The notes under the pieces are model-generated. The model saw only the letters and a list, made by a program, of their open reading frames with translations. It had not been told where the DNA came from and did not search any database. DNA of 64,000 nt from Acetobacter oryzoeni (GTDB lineage: Bacteria > Pseudomonadota > Alphaproteobacteria > Acetobacterales > Acetobacteraceae): the NCBI RefSeq assembly GCF_004014775.2, contig NZ_CP042808.1:1826001-1890000 (forward strand), read 5' to 3'. The position numbers and the translations under genes were made by a program. The stretch's first letter is position 1. The number at the start of each line of letters is the position of its first letter. Shown here in pieces: positions 38,133 through 45,465 of this stretch.

Positions 38133-39277
38133 GCTGCGCCACCTTCTACTTCATGCCAGAACAGGAACAGCCTTTGCAGGGCTTCCCTTGCCACAACACC
38201 TTCCTCGCCCCCTTGCTCCACCATCTGCAACAGTTCCTGTGCAGCCACTTTTACGGTTGCTGAGGCATCAAGTCGCTCCAGATCCTGCGCTCCTGCGGCC
38301 AGTTGAGGTGCGCCGGTTATGCGCAAACACGCCACGGCACTTTGTAAGCGCGTGAGAATAACGCTTTCGTATTTACGCAAATCATCCACACCCAGCAGGC
38401 CAGAAACTTCTAGCCATGCCATAACAACGCTGGGGTTATCAGGGTTTATGCCTCTTACACGCGCTTCCAGGGCTTCAATATCTTCATCATTGGTCAGCAC
38501 AATGTCTTCCAGCTTGCGCCAGATATATTTACCCGTGCGATGCCGGGAGATAACGGGCTGCGCACATGGGCCATCCACTGTTACCACCAGTGTTTCCCCA
38601 CCGCCTGCACCACCTGTTACAAAGCGATCTGTTTCTGGAGTGCCCGAATAGCAGGTGCGGGCATCAATCTGGCAAAAGCCGTGCCAGTCCCCTAACCCCA
38701 GATAGGCAAGCCCGGCCTGTTTGGCCCGATCCAGCGCAATAGGATTATGCTCAGCCTCTTGCCCATTGCTAAACCCCACAACAGACCCATGCGCCAACCC
38801 AATGCGCAAGGCATCTGGCGGCGTTACCTCATCATTCATGTAATCTGTGAGATCAGAAAGCGTATGGCGGCGCTTGAGCACGGCAGGCAACAACCACGCA
38901 TTATGGGCTTTATCTATCTCTACCGCCTGCGGGCATGTGTGCAGATGCACATTATCCGGCACAGCATCTTCTCGCCTTAAACGTGCCCACACACCTTCTG
39001 GCGTATCTGCATCATGGTTACCGGGAATAAGATGCCACTGCACATCGGGGAACTGCCGCATCCGCTCCATAGGCTGGTGCAATGTGCGCCTTTCTGGCGT
39101 TTCGTGTTCATAAATATCACCCGCCACCAGCACACAACTTGCACCTTCCTGCCGGGCCAGTGTGCCAATATTACGCACAACATCTACACGTGCGGCCTGT
39201 AGCGCGCCCAAGGTATCATCATCTGCAAAACTGAATGTCTTGCCGATCTGCCAGTCTGATGTGTGAATAAATTTCAT
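38129..39277 (-). CDS. SbcD/Mre11-like DNA repair phosphoesterase
   Basis: The 382-residue metallophosphoesterase has the five calcineurin-type metal motifs: HTSDWQIGK near the start, AGDIYEHE, IPGNHD, LAHGSV and LGDWHGF. This is the nuclease partner of SbcC-type ATPases and cuts DNA ends and hairpins. The C-terminal half is specific to the YhaO/SbcD group. It is the first gene of a two-gene operon with the ATPase at 35427-38132. The intergenic region 39278-39589 upstream separates it from the divergent efflux genes. Confidence 0.88.
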   Translation of the reverse strand: MKFIHTSDWQIGKTFSFADDDTLGALQAARVDVVRNIGTLARQEGASCVLVAGDIYEHETPERRTLHQPMERMRQFPDVQWHLIPGNHDADTPEGVWARLRREDAVPDNVHLHTCPQAVEIDKAHNAWLLPAVLKRRHTLSDLTDYMNDEVTPPDALRIGLAHGSVVGFSNGQEAEHNPIALDRAKQAGLAYLGLGDWHGFCQIDARTCYSGTPETDRFVTGGAGGGETLVVTVDGPCAQPVISRHRTGKYIWRKLEDIVLTNDEDIEALEARVRGINPDNPSVVMAWLEVSGLLGVDDLRKYESVILTRLQSAVACLRITGAPQLAAGAQDLERLDASATVKVAAQELLQMVEQGGEEGVVAREALQRLFLFWHEVEGGAA

Positions 39278-39589
39278 GAACTCTGGTGCACTCCATCACG
39301 CAACTGGCAGAAAAATTTCACTTTTCCATGACATACCCAGATCGTGAGCAGCCATCCCTTAACCTCACTTCATCTTATCTTATCATTAGGTTAGATATAA
39401 TTCACACCCTCGCCATCTGGCCTGCCCCGCGTTAAGCGCAACCCCCCTCGTCACTCGTGGCATCACGCCAAATATTATATTTTATTTTAAGAAGCATGCT
39501 GATACTGCGAGATTCGCTTAAACCCGCCCTGTCTGGCTGGAAGTGGCATGCCCCTGATGTGAAGCAAAGAGGTTAAAGACAGCACAGAC
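39278..39589. promoter_or_regulatory. Divergent intergenic region of nuclease and efflux genes
   Basis: This 312-base gap lies between two divergent operons and must hold both promoters. An A+T-rich core near 39370-39400 (with GATATAAT near 39395, a possible -10) is the best candidate. I see no gene in it. Confidence 0.4.
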
Positions 39590-41674
39590 ATGACAACAGA
39601 AACACCGGCAGCATTCCGTATGGGATCTTGGAAGACATTGTTTCTTCCCCTGCCATGCAGCATCTTCGCACATGGCTGGTTTCTGTTTTGTCTGCGCACA
39701 TGGCTGTCTGCTGTTCTGGCACTTTCTACCGCTTTCTGGCTCCAGCTTTCCTCCCCCGGTTCTGCTGCCGTTACGGTTATGATTCTGGCACAGCCCACAC
39801 GTGGGCAGGTGCTCTCCAAAGCACTTTACCGGCTGGCTGGCACAATTATTGGCGCGTTTGTCGCGCTTTTTCTAACCGCCTGCTTTAATCAGGAACGAGG
39901 GGTGTTTCTGGGCGGTGTGGCGCTATGGCTCACCCTATGCACCATTATGGGCACATTGGAGCGAGACTTCCGTGCCTATGCGGCCATGCTTTCTGGCTAC
40001 ACCGTAGCCATTGTGGGCATTAGCTGCATTGATAACCCGGCTTCCATCTTTGATGTTACCGTTAACCGTGTGTCCGCCATTGTGGTGGGCATTGCGGCCA
40101 CGGCAGCCATTAACGATGTGTTTGGCTCCCCCACCGCGTTTGAAAAACTGGCAGCCAACCTGCGCCGCACAGGTGAAATGGTGCAACGCATTGCGCGTGA
40201 TGCCGTAGCCGGCCACGGCGTGCCGGATGACATGACATGCGCTGGCCTTGCGGGCGAAATTATTGCCCTGACATCTCAGGTCTCATTCGCCAAAACCGAG
40301 CTTGCTGATGCCAAGCTGCGCCTTGCCGGTGCACGTTCTGCCATGGTGGCGCTACTGGAAATGCTAACCTGTAGCCGTGCCATTGCCAACGTGCTGCGCC
40401 GCGGCAACATCTCCGGCCCCATACTCAAACACATCCGCACATCGTTTGGGGATGGTACACCAGTAGAATCCCCACTTCAGGCCGTGCATGATCTGGAAGA
40501 TCTGGCCAAGGAAGCCCATGCTGAGGAAGCCTCGCTTGGGCCAACGCTGGATGAAGCGTGGCTGATTGAGCGCTCCATGGCGCTTCTGTCTGACGCGCGA
40601 TGGGCGGCAGATGGTATAGATGCGCTCCAGCATGGGCAGCGGGCCCGCACACAGGCGCCGGAACTCAAGATCGATCAGCATCATGATGTTATTGCGGCCC
40701 TCCTCAACGGCCTGAGAACCCTGATTGGGTTTTCCGTTGCCGCCGGGCTTTGCATTATCTCTGATATTCCTGCCACCTACAGCGCGCTTTCTCAGGTGGC
40801 CATTATTCTCACTTTGGCGGCCACCACTTATAATGCGCGCGGTTTTGGCATGGGGGCCCTTATCGGCACACCTTTGGCTATTGCCGTGGCCGCGGTGCTG
40901 AACTTTGGCGTGTTGCCCCACGGCGCAGACATGCCTTTTCTGGCAATGGCTATTCTCCCAATTATCTTTGGGGGCTGCCTGCTGTTAATGAACCCCAAAA
41001 CAGCCACGATCGGGTTTAACGCGGGCGTTTTCTTCTTTGTTATTCTGGGCGTTGCCAACCAGCAAAACTACGAACCCTCAGCCTTTATAGACCGCAACGT
41101 GCTGTATCTGTTTGCAGCTATTATCATCTTTATTTCACTGGTGCTGCTGCTGCCACCTTCCGCTACGGGCAGGCGCTTTAGGGTTGGCATTACCATTGGG
41201 CACGATCTGCTGCTTCAGTTTGAAGGACATGGCGAACAAGCCGGTTCTGCCCTGATCAGCCGCCATTATGATCGGCTATGCCGCATTCTGGAATGGAACC
41301 GCTACCTCCCCAACAACAAGGCAAAGCAGCGCGTTTTCTCCCGCCTTGCCAGCCTAGATGAGTTGAACGTGGAACTGGCACGCGCACGCCGCCATCTGCA
41401 ACGTGCCGCCACCATTCCTGCCATTCGGCTGGATGCGGAATCTGCCTACCGCGCCACCATTATCTATAACGTGGATTCAGCCCTTTACCGCATGAAGCGC
41501 AAAGCACGCGTTTTGCTGGATCATTCCATCAACCTGCCACACGGCCAGATGGCAACGGCCCTTGCCGCCGTATCTGCCATGGTTGGTGCCATACATCTGC
41601 TGGAACACAACCGTTCCGCTTTGCATCTGTACGATCTTGTCCCTGTGCCAGATCAGCAATGGAAGGCCCGCTAA
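39590..41674 (+). CDS. FUSC-family efflux transporter (AaeB-like)
   Basis: The 694-residue inner-membrane protein has two blocks of membrane helices (about 35-180 and 370-540), separated and followed by soluble domains. This is the layout of FUSC/AaeB pumps for aromatic acids or other organic anions. SWKTLFLPLPCSIFAHGW and PGSAAVTVMILAQPTRGQVL are in the first block. With the downstream DUF1656 protein and membrane-fusion protein it makes a tripartite-type exporter. The start is uncertain: the ATG at 39590 has no strong ribosome site, and an in-frame ATG at 39620 is possible. Confidence 0.88.
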   Translation: MTTETPAAFRMGSWKTLFLPLPCSIFAHGWFLFCLRTWLSAVLALSTAFWLQLSSPGSAAVTVMILAQPTRGQVLSKALYRLAGTIIGAFVALFLTACFNQERGVFLGGVALWLTLCTIMGTLERDFRAYAAMLSGYTVAIVGISCIDNPASIFDVTVNRVSAIVVGIAATAAINDVFGSPTAFEKLAANLRRTGEMVQRIARDAVAGHGVPDDMTCAGLAGEIIALTSQVSFAKTELADAKLRLAGARSAMVALLEMLTCSRAIANVLRRGNISGPILKHIRTSFGDGTPVESPLQAVHDLEDLAKEAHAEEASLGPTLDEAWLIERSMALLSDARWAADGIDALQHGQRARTQAPELKIDQHHDVIAALLNGLRTLIGFSVAAGLCIISDIPATYSALSQVAIILTLAATTYNARGFGMGALIGTPLAIAVAAVLNFGVLPHGADMPFLAMAILPIIFGGCLLLMNPKTATIGFNAGVFFFVILGVANQQNYEPSAFIDRNVLYLFAAIIIFISLVLLLPPSATGRRFRVGITIGHDLLLQFEGHGEQAGSALISRHYDRLCRILEWNRYLPNNKAKQRVFSRLASLDELNVELARARRHLQRAATIPAIRLDAESAYRATIIYNVDSALYRMKRKARVLLDHSINLPHGQMATALAAVSAMVGAIHLLEHNRSALHLYDLVPVPDQQWKAR

Positions 41675-41675
41675 C

Positions 41676-41876
41676 ATGGAATTACGCCCTGTTCTGGACA
41701 TAGGCGGGCTGCTTGTTTCGTCCTTTGTTGTCCATGCCGGATTGGCTATTGCCACCCTGCTGGCTCTTAACCCGGTTCTATCCAAAGTACGTGCCCGCCG
41801 CGTGGTATGGAACCTGCCTCTGGCTGAATTTGGCATTCTTATATGCCTTATCGGCCTTTACACTATTTTGTTGTGA
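41676..41876 (+). CDS. DUF1656-family small membrane protein (AaeX-like)
   Basis: This 66-residue protein starts 1 base after the stop codon of the FUSC gene. It has two membrane segments (about 10-31 and 46-65). MELRPVLDIGGLLV and the central RARRVVWNLPLAEF follow the DUF1656/AaeX pattern. The gene sits between the pump and its membrane-fusion subunit, as in aaeXAB-type sets. Its role is unknown, presumably an accessory to the exporter. Confidence 0.85.
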   Translation: MELRPVLDIGGLLVSSFVVHAGLAIATLLALNPVLSKVRARRVVWNLPLAEFGILICLIGLYTILL

Positions 41877-41891
41877 AAGGGCTTTCCGACC

Positions 41892-42854
41892 GTGTTTGAG
41901 CGCGCCCGCCGCGTCCTGCAGTTTATCACAACGGGGACCATTCTTGCCATTGCAGCCGTTGTTTGCTTCGTACTGTGGGATTACTACACAGCCGCCCCCT
42001 GGACCCGAAACGGACAAGTACGTGTACAGGTTGCAGATATTGCCCCACGTGTTTCGGGCCAGATTATTGCTGTGCGCGTGCGGGATAACCAGTTCGTTCA
42101 CGCTGGGGATATTCTGTACGAAATTGATCCGTTTGACTTCAAGGTAGCTCTGGCAACAGCAACAGCCGCAGTCAACCAGCGCAAGGCGGATATGGCGCTG
42201 AAAGACACACAGGAATTTAGGCGTGACAAGCTGACAGATGCCGCTGCCTCCCGGGAAGAAAAGCAGGTTTATCAAGCCACGGCAGATATTGCCAAAGCCG
42301 CTTATGCACAGGCATTGGCCAATCTTTCCCAAGCCAAAATCAACCTTGATCGTACGTATGTGCGCAGCACGGTAACGGGGTATGTCAACAACCTCATCAT
42401 GCGTGTGGGTGATTACGCAACGGCTGGTAAATCCAATATTGAGGTGATTGATGCCTCATCCTACTGGGTGGATGGATATTTTGAGGAAACCAAAATCCGC
42501 TCCATCCATGTTGGAGACCGCGTGCGGCTAGACCTTATGGGGTATCGTGAACCCATGTGGGGGCATGTTGTGAGCCTGACGCGTGGCATTGCAACGGCCA
42601 ACGCGGCAACCTCAACACAAGGCCTGCCATCGGTTGATCCGGTTTATACATGGGTGCGTCTGGCACAGCGCATTCCCGTACGTGTGCAAATAGACAGCAT
42701 TCCCCCCGGCACCCAGTTGGCCGCAGGCATGACCAGCACCGTGACTGTTGTGGGCAGCAAGGGCAAACGCGCGCATGATACCCTTACTGAGGCATTGGAC
42801 CGTATGCACGATGCACTTATGGGTGGCACAGGTGGTAGTGGGCTACGCCATTAA
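41892..42854 (+). CDS. HlyD-family membrane-fusion protein (AaeA-like)
   Basis: The 320-residue protein starts with GTG, with AAAGGG upstream. A single N-terminal anchor (about 10-33) is followed by a periplasmic biotinyl-lipoyl-like hairpin: APWTRNGQVRVQVADIAPRV, SGQIIAVRVRDNQFVHAGD and LYEIDPFDF. A beta-barrel part follows (YWVDGYFEETKIRSIHVGD). It would bridge the FUSC pump to an outer-membrane channel. It lies 15 bases after the DUF1656 gene in the same transcript. Confidence 0.9.
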   Translation: MFERARRVLQFITTGTILAIAAVVCFVLWDYYTAAPWTRNGQVRVQVADIAPRVSGQIIAVRVRDNQFVHAGDILYEIDPFDFKVALATATAAVNQRKADMALKDTQEFRRDKLTDAAASREEKQVYQATADIAKAAYAQALANLSQAKINLDRTYVRSTVTGYVNNLIMRVGDYATAGKSNIEVIDASSYWVDGYFEETKIRSIHVGDRVRLDLMGYREPMWGHVVSLTRGIATANAATSTQGLPSVDPVYTWVRLAQRIPVRVQIDSIPPGTQLAAGMTSTVTVVGSKGKRAHDTLTEALDRMHDALMGGTGGSGLRH

Positions 42855-42896
42855 AACAGGATAGACGCACCCCTCAGGCACTGGCAGAAAGAAAGC

Positions 42897-43661
42897 ATGC
42901 TGTATTCTTTTTTTCGTTCAGAAGTTTGCGCTGCAACGGCTCTTTGCCTAGCTGTTTTTCTGCCCTCTGTTGCCTGTGGGGCAGAAAACACTCAAAGCCC
43001 AACGCTTGATATTGCAGCACCCTGCCTGAACAGCCTGCATATCCGGGCCCAAAAAGGCGTAACGCGGCCTGAACCGGAAAATGGCCAATGGCCTGCGGGC
43101 ATTCAACTGACCACCAACGCAGACGGCAGCCTATCCCTTACAGGGCAAAACTGTCGGGCAGATACCAATCTTACACTCACCACCGCACCAAATATGCCAT
43201 TGGCTATTACCAGCACAGGCAAAACATCTATTCAGGTGGATGATCGTAAAGGCCCTGTTTTTCTTCAGGCAGGCAGCGGCGCGGTAACACTAGGGCGTGC
43301 TGCGGAACTGAATGTTGTGTCTGATTCCACAGGAAGCATTACCATTCCTGTATTGGCAGATTCCGCACGTTTGCGTTCGACGCTTTCTGCTCCATTCAAC
43401 CTCGGAAAAGTGCAAGCCCCGGCTCTGGCCGTTTATCTTGGTGGATCTGCCGCCTTTACGGCCCAGCAAGGCACACTGGAAGCGCTGGAAATTACATCCA
43501 ACAGTACCGCAGATGCTGTATTTCATGGTGAAACTTCCGTGGCAGCTTTGCATGTTGAAAATGCAGGCAATATTTTAGTGGATAAAGCCACCGGCACATT
43601 GGCCACAGAGCGTGATGGCAAAGGGAAAATTGTTGTGACCTCAACCCAAGGCAACCATTAG
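42897..43661 (+). CDS. Exported protein with repetitive beta structure (GIN/DUF2807-like)
   Basis: The 254-residue protein has a signal peptide ending near ACG-AENTQ. The mature part is rich in short beta-type repeats with Gly/Ser/Thr turns (SGAVTLGRAAELNVVSD, STGSITIPVLAD, GTLEALEITSNS). This recalls the beta-helix-like GIN (DUF2807) domain of putative adhesin heads. Two cysteines, in APCLNS and GQNCRAD, could form a disulfide. It follows the efflux genes after 42 bases on the same strand and is probably part of that operon. The function is not known; family membership is a weak inference. Confidence 0.55.
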   Translation: MLYSFFRSEVCAATALCLAVFLPSVACGAENTQSPTLDIAAPCLNSLHIRAQKGVTRPEPENGQWPAGIQLTTNADGSLSLTGQNCRADTNLTLTTAPNMPLAITSTGKTSIQVDDRKGPVFLQAGSGAVTLGRAAELNVVSDSTGSITIPVLADSARLRSTLSAPFNLGKVQAPALAVYLGGSAAFTAQQGTLEALEITSNSTADAVFHGETSVAALHVENAGNILVDKATGTLATERDGKGKIVVTSTQGNH

Positions 43662-43762
43662 CCCGCATTCTGCGCTGTAAATGCTGATCGAGCATGGTCT
43701 TTCAATATGAAAGCCCTTAAAACATCGGGGCACTTTTAACCGATATTTTAAGGACTCTCTAA

Positions 43763-43999
43763 ATGTCTGATACCCTGCCCGACCGCCTTTCCGTAAACCC
43801 GGAAAGCCCTTTTTATAATGAAGACCTGCTGGCCCGGGGCATTGGCGTGCGCTTTAAGGGCGTGGAAAAAACAAACGTTGAAGAATATTGCATCAGCGAA
43901 GGCTGGGTGCGCGTGGCTGTAGGCAAAACGGTAGACCGGCGCGGCAACCCGCTTACCATGAAGCTGAGTGGCCCGGTTGAAGTCTGGATCAAGGACTGA
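43763..43999 (+). CDS. DUF3297-family protein
   Basis: This 78-residue protein matches DUF3297 throughout: MSDTLPDRLSVNPESPFYN, LLARGIGVRFKGVEKTNVEE, SEGWVRVAVGKTVDRRGNP. It is a compact cytoplasmic protein with no signal or membrane segment. The function of the family is unknown. It stands alone between the efflux operon and an SQR-like gene, and an inverted repeat follows at 44015-44063. Confidence 0.85.
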   Translation: MSDTLPDRLSVNPESPFYNEDLLARGIGVRFKGVEKTNVEEYCISEGWVRVAVGKTVDRRGNPLTMKLSGPVEVWIKD

Positions 44000-44014
44000 C
44001 CTGCCCTCCACACA

Positions 44015-44063
44015 TATCCCAAATACAATTAAATACTTTATTAAATTGTAGATGTTTGGGATA
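44015..44063. repeat. Inverted repeat between DUF3297 and the SQR-like gene
   Basis: The arms are TATCCCAAATACAATT and AATTGTA-gatg-TTTGGGATA, i.e. 16 paired bases with a 4-base bulge around an A+T-rich loop. It may terminate the DUF3297 transcript, or bind a regulator upstream of the SQR-like gene, whose start is about 38 bases on. Confidence 0.6.
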
Positions 44064-44100
44064 GTGCACCCACGTCAACGTGAGATTCAGGGAGACTTCC

Positions 44101-45360
44101 ATGACTCAAACAGAAAACTCCACAACACCAGATCTACGCTACACTGTTGTTGTCGTGGGTGGTGGATCGGCCGGTATTGCCGTAGCAGCCCGCCTGCTGC
44201 GTGAACGGCCTACGCTGGATATTGCCATTATCGACCCCGCAACCACTCACGCCTATCAACCGGGCTGGACACTGGTTGGCGCAGGCGTCATGAAACTGCG
44301 GAGCACGCTGGATCAGGAAGGTGGCGTTATTCCCAAAGGCTGCACGTGGCTGCGCGCTGCTGCGGCATCCTTCCAGCCAGATGACAACATGGTTACGCTG
44401 GAAGATGGCCGCACGGTTGCTTACAATCGCCTAATTGTCTGCCCCGGCCTCCAGCTCGATTGGAACAAGATTGAAGGCCTGACAGATACGCTGGGCCGCA
44501 ATGGCGTATGCAGTAACTATTCCAAAGACACCGTGGAATATACATGGACATGCATTCAGTCCCTTTCCGGTGGCACAGCATTATTTACCCAGCCGCCCAT
44601 GCCTATCAAATGCGCAGGCGCACCGCAGAAAATTGCCTATCTGGCATCTGATTACTGGCGCAAGCAGGGCACGCTAAACCGCACCAACGTAGATTTCTGC
44701 ATGACGGGTGATGCGCTGTTTGGCGTTGGTTACTATCGCCCCGGTTTGCAGGAAGCTGTGGACTATTACGGCATTAACGTGCTGTACAAACATACGCTAA
44801 TTGCCGTGAACGGGCCGGAACACAAGGCAACCTTTGCCGTTACCGGGCCAGATGGCAAAGTTACAAATGTGGTGAAAGAGTTTGACATGCTGCATGTCAC
44901 CCCGCCACAGAGTGCTCCAGACTTTATCAAGAAAAGCCCCTTGGCAAATGAAGGTGGCTGGCTGGATGTAGACCCCAGCACGCTCCAGCACACCAAGTAT
45001 CCGTCCATCTTTGGTATGGGCGATGTTATTGGCACATCCAACGCCAAAACCATGGCTGCTGCCCGTGCGCAAACCCCGGTAGTAACAGCAAACGTTCTGG
45101 CATCTTTGGATGGCAAACCGCTGACAGGCAGCTACGATGGATACGGCGCCTGCCCGCTAACAGTTGCTTATGGCAAGGTTATTCTGGCGGAGTTCCTGTA
45201 CGGCGGCAAACCTGCCCCCAGCTTCCCTTACGATCAGCGCAAGCCTAGCCGCTTTGCCTGGTTCCTGAAGACAACCGTATTCCCGCGTGTTTACTGGGAT
45301 ATGATGTTGAAGGGGCGTGATATTGAAATGCCGCACCATCCTGAATGGGTGAAGAAGTAA
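44101..45360 (+). CDS. Sulfide:quinone oxidoreductase-like flavoprotein
   Basis: From the ATG at 44101 (AGGGAG upstream) it has 419 residues. A dinucleotide-binding motif at the N-terminus (VVVVGGGSAGIAVAARLL) binds FAD. A second FAD segment is FGMGDVIGTSNAKTMAAAR. Three cysteines are at the places used by SQR to pass sulfur: GVCSNYS, KCAGAPQK and GACPLT. It would oxidise sulfide to polysulfide and reduce quinone at the inner membrane. The N-terminus GWTLVGAG and HPEWVKK C-terminus fit the type-II group. The reduced quinone can feed the cytochrome bc1 complex or quinol oxidases. Confidence 0.87.
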   Translation: MTQTENSTTPDLRYTVVVVGGGSAGIAVAARLLRERPTLDIAIIDPATTHAYQPGWTLVGAGVMKLRSTLDQEGGVIPKGCTWLRAAAASFQPDDNMVTLEDGRTVAYNRLIVCPGLQLDWNKIEGLTDTLGRNGVCSNYSKDTVEYTWTCIQSLSGGTALFTQPPMPIKCAGAPQKIAYLASDYWRKQGTLNRTNVDFCMTGDALFGVGYYRPGLQEAVDYYGINVLYKHTLIAVNGPEHKATFAVTGPDGKVTNVVKEFDMLHVTPPQSAPDFIKKSPLANEGGWLDVDPSTLQHTKYPSIFGMGDVIGTSNAKTMAAARAQTPVVTANVLASLDGKPLTGSYDGYGACPLTVAYGKVILAEFLYGGKPAPSFPYDQRKPSRFAWFLKTTVFPRVYWDMMLKGRDIEMPHHPEWVKK

Positions 45361-45401
45361 GCACCTGCCTTTCTGATTTTTCTTTCAGAAAGCCGATATC
45401 A

Positions 45402-45437
45402 AAAAAAAGCCTCCCGATATTTTCGGGAGGCTTTTTT
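45402..45437. terminator. Bidirectional rho-independent terminator
   Basis: The stem GCCTCCCGA / TCGGGAGGC with a 5-base loop is flanked by eight A's on the left and six T's on the right. It serves the SQR-like gene on one strand and hpnN on the other. Confidence 0.93.
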
Positions 45438-45465
45438 ATTACCCGGTTCTTGGGGACTGTTTTTA

